From the NCBI GenBank assembly GCA_050084985.1, contig JBITNC010000001.1, forward strand, positions 193,006,001-193,070,000: DNA of 64,000 nt. Direction: 5' to 3'. Under the pieces are notes generated by a model. It saw only the letters and a program-made list of their open reading frames with translations, was not told the origin of the DNA and did no database searches. The number at the start of each line of letters is the position of its first letter. The stretch's first letter is position 1. Made by a program: the position numbers and the translations under genes. Below are positions 46,061-59,389 of the stretch, in pieces. Origin of the DNA: Nageia nagi (taxonomy: Eukaryota > Pinophyta).

Positions 46061-47630
46061 CTTCCTACTTAGTAGGCCTTGTATTAGAGAGATGGAGTGT
46101 GTCCCTTTCACATTGTATGATTATGTAAAATACCTTAAGAATGGGATCATACATTGTATATGGATGGATGAAGAAATTTTCAACCATTGTAACCTTGCTG
46201 AGCTACCTAATGGCCCTATCCTTCCATCCACCTACATATTTCTTGATATTATCCACATTAACCAAGATCCATTATCTCTTGGTACTACTATTAATGAAAA
46301 TCTAAAGTAGTAAAATGTGAATCAATTAATAAGCTAGTCCTAACTAAAAATGAACAAAGTTCCATAGATGTGCATAAATATGATATTCTAACAATCATCT
46401 ATGAAGAGCCTAACAACCAAGATACCCTCATGATACCTTCCCCTATAATTCAAGAAGAAATATCTTAGAAGGTATTAGTGACATACCTAGATTAAAAACT
46501 TAAACAAAACATCTTCTCTACATGTGAACCAAGCATAATTAATCAAATAGAGGAGAGTAATACAGTAAAAGAGGACCTTCAAATTGTAACTAAAAAATAA
46601 AAGGAGGAATCCATATATGATCACAAGCATATCTCTTGAGTGGATGTACAATTCAAAAATGTTAGTCTTGATGAGTATACCATCAATGATATTCTATTTA
46701 ATGTCTTGTGTCTTCATGATGTAGGCCATCTGTCTAAATATCCCTTGGCCATTGGTACAGTGGTACCACTTGTTCCATCAAATAACCAAACTTGATTTGT
46801 TTATGTAGGCTCTAATTTCCCCTCTTACCAATTTCTTAAGGTCAGATCAAAACAAGAATTTTTATGTAAACTTGATTATTTGTCTAGACCTTCCTTTATT
46901 CACCACTATTTTTTCAAGTGTAATGATAGGGCTTTGGTTTGGGTTGGTATGAGCAAGGCATGATTCATGTCATGTAAATACCCACTCAAGGTGATAAAGA
47001 TAAATGAGGAATTGGTTTCAAAGATCCTTTAATAATAATAACTACATCCCAAATCCATGAGATAGAGGATGAGGAGGACTATGAGGAACATGCCTCTCCT
47101 CATGAGGACTTGCTATATGAAGTATCCTCTTATCCAACATCTCAATGTTCTAGTATTCATTTTTTATTCAAACAAATCAACATGGTTAGAGTCTCCTCAA
47201 TTTCTCCTTTTTCTCATCTCCTTGATTTTAATATTATTCATGTAGTGGATCAAGATACTGCTAGTTTTAGAATGATTCCTAAAACTGATCTTACCAACCA
47301 TGATAGTTTTATTTGGCCTTAAAACCATGCCAAACCCTATGATTATGATCTAAATGAGGATACTTATTGGCCATATCTTAGCCACTAGTGGGAGTATGAA
47401 TCACACATGCTAGTTGAGGAGTCAGTTGAGATCAACCTAGGAGAGGATCCTAGTATTCAAAAAATGGTTCAATTTGGTAAAGGGCTTGACATAGATGAGC
47501 TAGAAAAATGTAATACAAAGATAAAGAAGAGAGTAAAGGTATTTGCTTATGTATATCAAGATATGTTAAGGTTGGATGCCAACATTATGGTGCATCATTT
47601 GAATTTAAAACCTAATGCTAAACCAATTAA
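46061..47630 (+). other. Tat protease-RT spacer
   Basis: Short open pieces (46092-46310, 47110-47322, 47407-47634) are in plausible polyprotein order but carry no named domain. The last leads into RT with MLRLDANIMVHHLNLKPNAK. Confidence 0.55.
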
Positions 47631-48330
47631 ATAACAACCACACCATATGCATCCTAGCAAGGCATTATTAGTAAAAGCAAAGCTATAGAAAATATTGGAT
47701 GCCAAATTTATAGAGGCTATTTCTCATCTAGAGTGGATCTCCAATCCAATGATAGTTCCCAAGCCAGATGGTCGAATCAAGATTTGCACAGACTTTAGAG
47801 ATGCAAATAAAGCGTATCCTAAGGATGATTTTCCTTTGGCCAACATTCATACCTTAGTAGAAAATACAAAGAGTCATGATATATTTTCACTAATGGATGG
47901 ATTTTTCAAATACAATAAAATCATAATCATTAAGGAGGATAAGCACAAAATGACATTCACCACTCCATGGGGGACATATTATTATAGACTAATGCCATTT
48001 GGTCTTAAGAATGTGAGAGTAAATTATTAGAGGGACATGAATTATATTCTTCATGACTATATGCATGATATAGTTGAGTATTACTTGGATGAATTATTGT
48101 GAAGACTAAAATACATGATACTCATCTTGAGGTAGTGTGTAAGGTTTTGGATAAATTGATAGAATACAATGTTAGACTTAATCCAAAGAAGTGTGTTTTT
48201 GGGGTTCTATCAAGGAAATTATTTTATATCCAAGAAATGTATTGATGTTTATCCTAACAAGATCCATGTTATTAATGAAATACCTCCTCCAAATAATTTG
48301 AAATAGTTTCAGAGTTTACAGGGTAAGTTT
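47631..48330 (+). pseudogene. Tat-type gypsy reverse transcriptase
   Basis: Landmarks: SNPMIVPKPDGRIKICTDFR, NKAYPKDDFPLANIHTLVEN, FTTPWGTYYYRLMPFGLKN and NVRLNPKKCVFGVLS. The catalytic Y-x-D-D block reads Y-L-D-E at 48082-48093, so the active site is damaged. Stops occur from 48028 on. The KAYPKDDFPLP-type block places it in the chromovirus-unrelated Tat branch of Ty3/gypsy. Confidence 0.87.
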
Positions 48331-48830
48331 TAGGCTATTACGAGATTCATAGCATAGTTTTTTGATAAATATAGACCATGCAATAAGTTACTAAAGAAGA
48401 ATGTCAAATTTTATTAGGATTTAGAGTATCAAGAGGCCTTTGATGTGATAAAGAAATATCTAACTCATCCCCCATTCTTATTCCTCCAAGGATGGAAGTG
48501 CCCTTTCACTTGTATATTTTTACCATCCACTTTGCTTTGGGCTTGATGCTGGCCCAATAGAATGAAGCAAAGAGAGAGCAAGCCATCTACTACCTAAGTC
48601 TTACTCTAGTGGTGTATGAGACTAGATTACATACATATTAAGAAATTATACCCCGCATTAGTCTTTGTAGATCAAAAGCTAAGATACTACATGCTGAATT
48701 ACAAGACCTATATTATTTTCAAGATGGATCCCTTAAAGTATGTGATGAATATGACTATGCTAAATACTTGAGTTAAAAAATGGATCATGTTTCTCATGAT
48801 TGTACCTTGAGTTCATCAATCAAAAATATA
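48331..48830 (+). pseudogene. Tat-type gypsy RNase H (first)
   Basis: Degraded text after RT: FRGxFQAITRFIAQFFDKYRP-like, QEAFDVIKKYLTHPPFL, then KREQAIYYLSLTLVVYET. This is the normal position and order for the RT-linked RNase H. Confidence 0.7.
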
Positions 48831-48939
48831 TCAAGGGTCAAGTTATAATTGATCAATTGGTAAAAGCACATCAAAAGAATGACATTCCTCTACATATTGA
48901 GTTACCAAATAGAAATCTATTTAGTGTGTTTGAGATTGA

Positions 48940-49370
48940 GGAGGTGGTAGAATAAGAGGATTTTCATATAGCCATGTATTTTGATGGATCTCACTATGAG
49001 AAAGGGGGAGGAACTAGGGTAGTATTTATAATGCATCAAGGTGTGACCATGCCTATGTCTTTTAAATGATCCTTTGAGTGCATGAACAATAATGCCAAGT
49101 ATGAAGCACTCATCCTTGGTTTGAAATTAGCAATAAAGATGAAGTATGAGCACCTCAATATATATGATGAATATTTGATAATTGTTAGCCAAATCATAGG
49201 AATTTATGCTTATAATCAACCTCATATTTAGTTGCATAAGGCCATGATTGAGAATTTACATGAATATTTTAAAGCATATGCTATTAAGGCTACCCCTAGA
49301 TCCTCAAATAGATTTGTAGATACAATGACATATTTGGGATCCTTGATTCCCTAAAATCCATTTCAAATGA
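48940..49370 (+). pseudogene. Second, archaeal-type RNase H (aRNH) of the Tat element
   Basis: MYFDGSHYEKGGGTRVVFIM, HQGVTMPMSFK, then SFECMNNNAKYEALILGLKL, AIKMKYEHLNIY and ATPRSSNRFVDTMTYLGSLI. A duplicated RNase H between RT-RNase H and integrase is a known mark of the Tat lineage. The usual acidic residue in NNxAEYEAL is Lys here (about 49096), and stops are present, so it is inactive. Confidence 0.82.
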
Positions 49371-50752
49371 TTTGTAAACCCTAATTTAGGATTTAATTTA
49401 TATGTTCATAATTTATTCATTTTAGTGCATGCAAAAATAAAAATGCACACCAAATCAAAAATACATAAAATGATGTACACAAATAGTTACCTTGGTTTGA
49501 ATGATGTGGTCTACATCCAATAAATAGTAATCCATATTGTAGAATCCATTTCAAAATATCACTTGTATGATCCTTCTTGCTTCACTCTTTTATTTTTCAA
49601 AGCCAAATCACATGATTACTATAGTATCTCTACCAAATCCCTTTCTTTAAGATGAATCTCTTTTCAACAAAAGTCCTTGAACATAGTTCCACATCTCTTG
49701 TCCCGAGATGACATATTTAGAACTTCTCTTTGAATTTTTTTTTTCATCATGGTGATTATGTTTTCCATTTCTTTTTCCATGTCAATAATCTTGTCGGTGT
49801 TCTTTTTCTTCTTCTATGCAAGCTTGAAATGCATGTCCATTATTACTCTCATGGTTTTATTATTTTACATGGAGTTTACAATAAAATATAGTATTCTACA
49901 TTTTTCAAACCTACGCTAACACCCTATTTGGAGAAAAAACCACTAAAATGAATTCAATTTTTCATACTCCATGTTCCCTTTTATAAATTTAAAGGATTAC
50001 AAATTTGGAGTTTATGGTTACATGGTTATAAGATAATAGTTGTTATTTTTCCTCCTTTACAATATTCTCTCTCACCCTCACAACAATAATTTCCCTCATT
50101 TGTATTTTCATAGCATTGTTTTGGCATCATATGGTTATCCATTATATTCTCCTATATTTTTGGATTTTACCAAATTGTCAAAATTGCTTCTGGTGCCATT
50201 TTTGCATGAGCACAACTTCATGAACATAATTGAAAATGTCACAAAATTTGATCCATGTGTTCTTGGATATATGTAACTTAACTAGTCCAAATTTCATACA
50301 TTAAATCCTTATTGGTAGCTCCTAGCAACATCATTAGTTGACCTCAATGCAGATTTGCACCTGACAGTTGTCAAACTTTTGACTATCATGAATGAAGAAT
50401 GATAATTTACCATTTTGTGAGCACCATAAATTTCAAGTATTTACTCTAAATGCCTTAAAATGTTAACAAAATGTTAAACATAATATGATGTACTAATGAC
50501 TGAAATTTCAAGCTATGAATCAAGTCAAGCTACTCTTGGTGAACCAATCAATAGAGTCTTCCATGCATATTTTGCATTTTTTTATATTTAACTCCAAATT
50601 TTGAAAAGCCATAACTTACAAACCATAGTTCCATTTCTTCATCATTTGAAGTGTTAGAATTGTGGAAGAGAGATATTTAATATGAAAGAGAACAATCAAA
50701 AAAATTAAAAACTTGAAAAGTCACCTTTTTTATGACTCTAAAATCCATTTCA
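49366..50752. mobile_element. 1.4 kb insertion between aRNH and integrase
   Basis: CTAAAATCCATTTCA occurs at 49351-49365 and again at 50738-50752, and Tat coding text is interrupted exactly between them. A 15-bp target duplication would fit target-primed retroposition, but no poly(A) or terminal inverted repeat is seen. A related AATCCATTTCAAAAT also lies at 49540, so chance cannot be ruled out. Confidence 0.55.
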
Positions 50753-50859
50753 CATCATTGAAGGATCACATATATGGAAGTGATTACTATGTATAAATAC
50801 TCAATGATTTTCCCTTATATCACAAGGATCCAAAAAAATAGGTTAATGAGCTCAATGTT

Positions 50860-51960
50860 GTATCTAAAGACTTAAGGTATCACCAATTCAAGGATTATCT
50901 TAAGTGGGGGACCTTGCTCGCCACCATGTCTACCATTGAGAAGCACCAATTCAAATAGAAATGCATTAAGTACACTATTCTAGGTGATGTTGTTTATAGA
51001 AGGGGTTATCATAGAGTTATTATTAATTGTATAGAGTGTTTGTACCACAAGATTACTATGCATACATGTCATGATGGTACTTATGGATGGCACTTTAGTG
51101 GATTTACAATTTCCAAGAGACTGATGAGAATGGGGTATTATTGGCTTAGAGAGATTACCATGACTATGTCAAGAAGTGTGTAAAGTGTCAAAAAGATTTT
51201 AATTTGACACACACACATAATATCAAGAATTACAATCCATTCATGCTATTTGATTATTCTCTAGATGGGGATTTAATTTGATTGGCCAAGTTAACCCACC
51301 TTCATCTTGAGGGCACAAGTTCATCATTACTACCATCGAATATTTCATAAAGTGGGTAGAGGTAGCCCCCATGGTATCCACTAATAATCCTAAGATTATA
51401 TAATTCATTAAGCATTTAATATCATTATTTGATTTGGCATCCTTGCATTGATCATCTTAGATAATGGTCCAAACTTCAATAATAAGGACATGCAAAGCTT
51501 TTGCTATAGATATAAGATTAATCATAGCTTTTCTACACCTTACTATCAAAAGGGTAATTGGAAAGTGAAGGAAAAAAATAAGAGTATAATGGCAATCCTT
51601 TAGAAAATTATCAGCATATCACATAGGGATTGGCATACTCAGATACTACTTACATTGTGGGCTTTCATAACCAACATTCACACTCCTATAGGTGTCACAC
51701 AATTCTAATTAATGTATGGGGCCAAGGCTATGATGCCCCTAGAGCTTGAGATCCCATCCTTATGCATTCAATTGTAAGATTTTATTTTAGAACTAGAGGC
51801 TTGATAGACTAGATTGGACCATTTGATTTTGCTAGGTGAGAGACATGTCAATGCCTTAGAGCACTTCAAAGGTTACAAGAATAATCTTAAGTAAGCTTAT
51901 AGGAAAAGGGTAAGGTTGCAAGAATTTCATATAGGTAATGTGATCATAAAATAAAATCAA
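50860..51960 (+). pseudogene. Tat-type gypsy integrase
   Basis: Reads DLRYHQFKDYLKWGTLLATM, then a zinc-binding HHCC region with GYYWLR, then the core with FIITTIEYFIKWVEVAPMVS (about 51330-51370) and a degraded DNGPNF block near 51462. The tail resembles the DGNVLEGVEEAK-type C-terminus up to ~52120. Many stops. Confidence 0.75.
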
Positions 51961-52120
51961 CAATAATCATATTTAGAGTAGGTTCTGAGGGATAAGTTTG
52001 CTTCAAACTAGCTAGGGCCCTATGTGATTAAACCAAATTTGGATCATGGGAATATATTGGAAGGGGTATAAGAGGCTAAAATAATTAATATCATACAAAT
52101 TTTTCCCTTACACATCTAGG

Positions 52121-53940
52121 GGACGTATGATTTTATTGCATATCATATTATTTTTTATTTTTCTTGCATCTTGGATTCCTAAAAAAGATAAAAAATTCTA
52201 AAATATATATCTTAATCATCAAGTAAATCCATTAATGTCTTTTTTTCATCTTATTGTTTGCCATCACTCCATAGTGAGAGTCAATCTTATTTAACTTTAA
52301 TTTTTTTGGTATATGTGCCCATATAAGAAGAATTCATATATAGGCTATACTAAGTACCTATGAGGGTCTCTTTTCATCTACCAAAGTTTTATTTCATCAA
52401 GCTAGATCTTGACATTTAGGATTGATACTTGGATGGTCTTTCACTTTCAATATTTCCTATATTTTTTTGGAGATATGAAAACCACTAGTCACTCATTCCA
52501 AGCATCAATCACTTGCAGTGTATTCACTTTAATGTACTTACTTCATTTTTGATTATATTTTCTTAACAATTTGTAAAGATCGTGGAACCGTTAGATGACA
52601 CATTCTTCCTAGTCCGATTGGGGCTAGAGCTTATCTTACACACTCAAATGGAAGTTGATTCCAAACCTATTTGAATTGATTATTATGTACACTTATTATA
52701 TTTCATAGTTACCAATTATTCATGTTCTCATGGTTTCTCACCATGGGTCAGGGCAATTGAATGGCTTTCCTTGCATTATTTCGTAAAATGATCAAAGGAA
52801 CAAGTTCTCATTTAGCACATTAAAATGGAACTTGGTATTTAAAATTCTACATCATACCATCATGTATTATTGTTTATTTTGTAATATTAAAACTCATTCA
52901 TCTAAATAAAGAATAAAATACATCCAACCTAACCATGTTGAATGTGTACCAATAAAAATATGCATGAATTGAACCATTGCATACCATAACCATCACAATA
53001 ACAAAAGAGCAACATATATACATTCACCATCATTTTGAATAAACACATGTAAACAAACTATAATATATGCATATATAAAAATTGCATAATCCATTAAAAA
53101 AAATACATAATCCATACAAAGTGCTTTGATACAAAAATATCATCTAATGACATGCATCTATCTCATATGTCTAACCTAGCCTATGTAGTCTAACTAGCCA
53201 AAATATGTGTGTCTTGTCACCATTATCCACCGTACAAGATGTTGAAAAGAAGATGGATATCTCTCATGCTATCTCACCATATAATGAGATGCCTCTGAAA
53301 GTATCCCCCTATATGTATAGTTCTATCATGTGGATGGGAGGTCGCATGCAATGAGTTCGCTGCATGCATATTCCTAGAGGCCTCGTGTATGCCATGTGTC
53401 CCTTGGGTCCATCTATGTGAACTCAAAGGGATGTATGGTAGTGAATCACCATTTGTATGAAATATACCTTATAAATTACAATCCCCCTATGCTAAGTATC
53501 CAACCAATGGCTCAGACTCACCATAGTCTATGACATCATCATCTCTCTTTGAATAGGCTTGAGACTTTTTGGTGGCCTAGTATCTAGCCTCTTGTTGTGC
53601 TCCTACTCATGCTACTCTAGAGCTTGTACTTTATAATGGAGCTTAGCATCTTAGAGTTGAATATATTACTCCTACTTCTTGCTCTTCTTTAGGCTATGCT
53701 CTCTTTCTATAAGCTAAAAATATCACTCTACTAGATAGCTCTCAAGGTTTGCTATCCTCTACTCTGTTATCTCTAACCTAGGATTGGCTTTCCCCATTGT
53801 ACCTCCCTCATCATACTAGGGGGATATCTATCTATGCCTAAACTATATTTATAAGGGCTCACCATCATCCTCCATATCATCCTTGATCCACTCAATATAT
53901 CAAGGAATCCACCATCTAGTTTAGACCTTTGTGTTGCCTA
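52121..53940 (+). other. Non-coding region downstream of Tat pol
   Basis: AT-rich, with no sense-strand coding. Part may be the distal end of the antisense ORF's transcript. No LTR was recognised. Confidence 0.4.
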
Positions 53941-55040
53941 CATCATCCTAGGATCCTACCTCCTCATCATCACTATCAACCTCCTCATCATCACTATCAA
54001 CCTCCTCATAGGTATCTTGGTATATGATACATAGCTTCCTATATCTACCATTTAATATACTATAAACCATTGAATTAATAGGTACATCTTGTATCTTCCC
54101 AAAGTGTATGAGTACTCGATGATACTTAAAGAACTCTATCCAATCCCTATGGATCCTCACTCATCTTACTCATTTGGGATGAGCTAGCTATATTCTATCC
54201 TCATACCAAGAAAGGTCACCTCTATACAACCTCTAGATCATGTATTTGGTATGTAGTCTCTTAAATATATGTCTAAAATATGCCACCTAATCACCTCTCA
54301 TGTATCTAGTCTTGGGATCATGGTGATATCCTATGTGCATCATGTAGGGATACTCTATGTTAGGATCCTCAAAATAAAGAGCATCATGAGTGTGTACATC
54401 AAAATGTAGACCTACTGGTTGCATCATTGCTATATGCTATCATCCCCACAACTAGAAAAATAGTGAAGATATCCCTATGTAGACCCCTATCTCCATCTCC
54501 CATAACTCATAGTAGAGCTAACCTAGGAAGGCTAGTCCCCATGCAAATACCTAACCATCCTCCCTCATCTCCCTCAAAACATGACATAACTTCCAATGAA
54601 CCTACAACTTAAAGCATCTTGTAGTATAAAAAACATGATAACCATCATCACAAAGCATGTCAATCTATATATGATCCCTGTATAATATGCATGATCATAG
54701 TAGAATCCTCATTTATACCATTGTAGCAGATGGTAGTGATGGTCAACTATCTTGATGGATGCTATGTCTCTCCCCACCTTGTTTGATAATCCAATTACCA
54801 TTGTTCTCTCCATTATAATATTGAGAATCTATCAGATATATTTTAGAGTCACAATACACTCCCCAATAAGCAAATGAAAAGTGTTGATAGAAGAGTCCCA
54901 TCACTCACACAAGGCTGTAATGCACCTAGAGTTCACCACAACCTTGTGTATCATGCTAGTGTATCCTAACCCCATGTTGTGTAACCACATCCACTCAAGT
55001 ATCAACATCTTAGGCTATAAATGCACATAGAGCTTGAAAA
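53941..55040 (-). pseudogene. Antisense plant-mobile-domain (PMD) ORF of the Tat element
   Basis: Minus-strand reading from about 54970 gives MIHKVVVNSRCITALCE, then SINTFHLLIGECIVTLKYI, an ILNI...MVIGLSNKVGRDI stretch and, further on, LQLW-like and DPNIEYPYMMHIGYHHDPK text. W-x-S-x-T-x-T-F-H-L/x-GE-x-T-V-T-L is the signature of the plant mobile domain (PF10536-like), found in host MAIL/MAIN proteins and in transposons. It lies opposite in strand and downstream of Tat pol, where antisense ORFs are known in this lineage. It ends in an acidic repeat. Stops and frameshifts show decay. Confidence 0.68.
53959..54007 (-). repeat. 21-bp tandem repeat encoding acidic heptapeptides
   Basis: Two full copies of a 21-bp unit at 53959-53979 and 53980-54000 plus a partial third. 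On the minus strand these encode EEVDSDD repeats at the C-terminus of the antisense ORF. Confidence 0.85.
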
Positions 55041-57419
55041 ACCAATGTAAAATGTATAGTATCTCATCCAAATGTAAAGCCAATAAAGAAAAATATTTCA
55101 ATCATGTTACCATTCATGAGAACTAGTTTATCTATCTCAACTACCAAGGTTGCATTCATAAGTATTCCAAAATATTTTTGCCTTCATTATGATGTCATCT
55201 CCTCTGAAAATGGTATGTCATCACATCCAAATGTTGCCAAGTATACATTTATATCAAGAGTGCTCCAAACTAAATAAATAGTTTTTGTAAACAAGGTATG
55301 TCCCAATTCACATTGGGGCAACTTATACCTAGCATCACAATACCAAAAAATGTTAAATGACATTCAAAACATTTGCTTACATGGTAAAATTTGTAAATTC
55401 TCCCAACAATGTCCATGAGGTGTTCAAAATTTACAAGAGCATGACTACCAATTGTTGCCTTAGGGGAAACCATGCTAACAACTTGGATGATACATTTACC
55501 TCACAAATTCACAAAGTTTATGCTATTTAGTAAGCAAGTGTGCAATAAAAATGAGATTACATATTTGATGAAATTATTTTGCAAGAAAAGTAAATTTACA
55601 TTCAACATGACTAATTACCAAATTTTGCATAGTTACATTCAAATAAACAAGAAATCTATATTTTTTGGTGTAAAATCAACTTTGAGTATCTTATGACACC
55701 ATCCAACAAATTCCTAAAGTTAAAACAACCAACTTGAATTTTTTTCCTCAAAAATTGTCAAAATTAAGTTTTTTGGATAAAAAATTGATCAAACTTACAA
55801 ACTTTGATAAAATTATGTAAAAATAGGTTTAATTAAGTTTACAAAGTGTTAAAACCAAGAAATAACCCTCAATAGTGTTCAAACATGCAATTTAAAGGTT
55901 AAATTTTTGTGAAATAAGCCAAATGGGGCCCAAAAGGGGCTACATGCTAGGTGCAATGTACCTATGCCTAGGTGCAATGTGCTTAGGGGCCTGTGCCCTA
56001 GGCACAGTGGGACTAGCCTAAGGTCCAAAAGTGGATCGCACTTAAGGTTTGAGAGTGAAAAAATTACATAAAATGCTAAAAATACTCCATTTTTCATGAA
56101 ATGAAGTTCATAGTTTACCTAATTAGGGTCAAATAACTAGGTGGGTTCCTCTTTGTTTTAAGATTTGATGTCCGAATTTGGAGATATTTACAAAATTTGA
56201 ATCTAAAAACCCTTGTTTCATATCTTTTAAAGGGAGAAATCATGTTTTTAATTGAATTGATCAATTTTCCATGAATTTGGATCTATGGAAAGGTTATACA
56301 TGGTAAACAATTAGGTGGGAATCAAATGGATTTTGAATTTGACTGTTCATTTGAGCACAAAGAGAAAAATATTCTCTCAAATCCTCTTGTTGGGAATTTT
56401 TTGAAATTCAAATGTCTTTTGATTCAGTTCATTTTAGAAGATTCCATTTCAACGGATTTTTTCTATCATCTAAATGTTTAGTTTGTGTGTTTGTACAACC
56501 AGATTGAGGTAGTTTGGATTTTAAACAAGAAAATGCACAATTTTGCACTATTTTTTATTACATAAAAAATGGGTAATTTATGTTTTTGAGTCTACATGAA
56601 ATCCTAGGCATGGTTGATCGATGGCTATTTGAGCTAGAGATACATCACTCACTGCAATCTTAATCACTTACTCACTTTCCACCAAAATTCCACCTTTCAC
56701 ATGTAACAAGTGAGGTAAAAAAGGGTAATTTTTCTTACTTATTTACCTCTTTTTGACTATTTTTAAGTCAAAATTTGAGTTTTTAGCTCATGCGTGGGCC
56801 CAACCTTGTTCCAAATTGTTCAAATTATATTTTTTCACCTATATTTTACTGCAAAATTATATTGGGGTAAAAAAAAAGGAGATAAAAAACATTAAATGTG
56901 CAACATTTTTCATAATCATCACACACAACTTGCTTTTTCGATTGATTTTGTAATGATCATTGTGATCAATACAATATCAATAGAGAGGGGGGGGCAGGTA
57001 CCATATGATTGTTCAAATGTTTTTGAATTTATTTTTACAAAAAGTGCAAAACATTCAAAATTTTACCTTGAAAAATATGTCTTATTACAAAAATTGCAAA
57101 ATTATTCGAAAATTCTTTCAAAATAGCAAAATTGTTCAAAGCTACCTAATTTCCACCTGATATCAAAATTTTCAAAATACAAATGGTTCAAATTGTGCAA
57201 ATTTCTAAATTGTTTAGCAAGAGTACATGCTTTCTAGTAATTCTATGTGCTTACTTTATCACAAACACTTTGCATAAGTTTGATGCGTTTGATCGTCAAA
57301 TACTATATAAGTGGTTCAAAATCCTACTTCCACGAATACATTGCTTAGCATTTGAATTTGACAAATACTACATTCAAATTGCTACTCATATTATGAATAC
57401 TACAATCTAGAGCTAACCT
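55041..57419. other. AT-rich sequence with short CTAGGTGCAATGT repeats
   Basis: At 55945-56015, CTAGGTGCAATGTRC occurs twice within a GC-richer patch that ends CCCTAGGCACAGTGGG. The motif resembles the one at 37305-37383, so this may be LTR-related to the Tat element. The rest shows nothing recognised. Confidence 0.35.
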
Positions 57420-59160
57420 TATGAATTTGATGATGGAGCTCCCAATACAACGTCTAGCTTCACCTAATCCATTTCTATAGGAATATCAAAACTATTAATA
57501 TTAAAATGAATCAAATTAAGCAATTTATGTAAGAAAATATTAGATGCTTATGCTTTTATTCCAATGCCTTCATCTCATCCCCAATAGCCATTTGTTTCAC
57601 AAAAAACTCTAGTAATGTATCCATAATTATGTTAGAAGTTCTTTATATAATCTCTTTCTAATCTTCTACCATTGCACTAATTGTACCTTAATGTCCTCCA
57701 TTTTTTAGGGGAGTTTCTTTAGATGTTTAGAACTTGGGCATTTGAATTATTTGTAATGGATGTAAATCCTTAAAAAACTTACATACTTTAGCTACCAATA
57801 TGCTTATGAACCTTTCCTCTTCTCTCCCCATTTCATTTAAGGTCAAGATTGCATTAGTCATTGATTACACTTCCTCCTAGGATTCCATAGGAAAACTAGG
57901 TACCTAGAGGGTACTCAACTTATTTATCTTTCCTATGGCTTAGTTTGCCTCAGGGACCTTTTCTTTTAGAAAAGCCTTAACCTCCTTAAAAATAAGTTCC
58001 TTCCTGATGATTACCTCTTTGACAAATTATATAAAATATTAGATTAAATTTATATCCTTTACATCCTTAGTAATGTCCCTCCACAACTTTATATTCATAT
58101 GAGTTACCATAATTATATCAAAAGATAAGGGGTTAACCACTTGTTGAACTATGATTGGTTGGGCTTCTTATATTAATAATATGGCCTTAGATTCAACATA
58201 AATTTATTATAATATACTCTTTTTTTCTCATCTCTCTGACTATTTATAGAAACTTTGCATCCTTTATACTCGTGATGACCTTTAACTCTTCCTACTCTAC
58301 TTCTAAGGCTTACAACTTATCTTCGAGTTGTTGGACATGAATTCTTTTTGTACATGTTGCTCTTTTGACCATCACTTATTTAATATTTAGGGATAACTAG
58401 TGATTAGCCTTATTCACATCCTCCTTAGTTATCTTGATCTCCTAGTTTTTAGTTTCGAACTTAGCATCTTTGTCCTTTAATGCTTTTGATGAAGGGTATG
58501 CATTCAATATTTCTTGCAATATCTCTATTTGAACCTTAAGAGATTTGAACTAATTTTGGTTATCTGTTAACCTTTTTTCTTCATTTTATTACTTTTCCTT
58601 CTTCTTATTATACTTGAATTCAAAATGATATGTATTAAAATTAATCAGGTCCAACCCCTCCATAAAAATTCACTCTTGTCCTCACAACTTGCCTTTCCAT
58701 ATTTAATTTAGAATATTGTATCTACAACTTGATATGGGTCTTGACATGGTTGCAACTCTTTGGTAACAATAATATGCCATTCCTTTTACCACATATTCTA
58801 TGATGTTTTTACATGTACTTGACTCTAGATAGGATGAATCTATTTATGTATTTTCTCAAATCATGGGCTCGTTAATGCCTTCATCTTATCATATTCCTTG
58901 TATGTATCATTGAGGCTAAGAGTCTATCCTTCTAAGTTATCATGTGGAATAATACTAAGGGTTGCATTAGATAAAGGGGTACCAAAATAAATGGGTGTTC
59001 TATTACTTCTTGAGGAGAATACATTAGTCCTAATACATGAATGAGTAGTGACTAATGTGCTTAAGGTGGTTTCATATTTATCTTTAAAATTTTTATGGGA
59101 AAAGGGATCAATATTTCCACTCACTTCACTATGAGTGATAACATCAATTATCAATGGGGA
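57420..59160 (-). pseudogene. Unrecognised coding relic with coiled-coil character
   Basis: The minus strand has an open piece at 59154-58924. Further text then reads DTYKEYDKMKALTSP, KEWHIIVTKELQPC, IKYGKASCEDKSEFLWRGW (about 58740-58650) and later a Leu/Glu-rich LEDKLxALEVExEELKVITS (about 58330-58270) suggesting a coiled coil. Stops interrupt all of it. The regular use of acidic and basic residues suggests former coding, possibly another transposon-borne ORF. No family can be named. Confidence 0.4.
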
Positions 59161-59389
59161 GTAATGTGGGCTTATTTACTTGTTAGGGGATATATGCTCT
59201 TCTTTCCTTTACCACTTCCCTAATTCATTTCTATGCAATCCATTTATCAATAATACTCCATGCCAAATATCCAATTTGTGACATAGAAAGGGAGTCGCAA
59301 AGATCTTCTAGCATAAATTTCAACCTACATAAGGGATTACAAGTAACCTAGTACTTTGGTATGAAGAAAGGAGAGTAACACTTAAGGAA

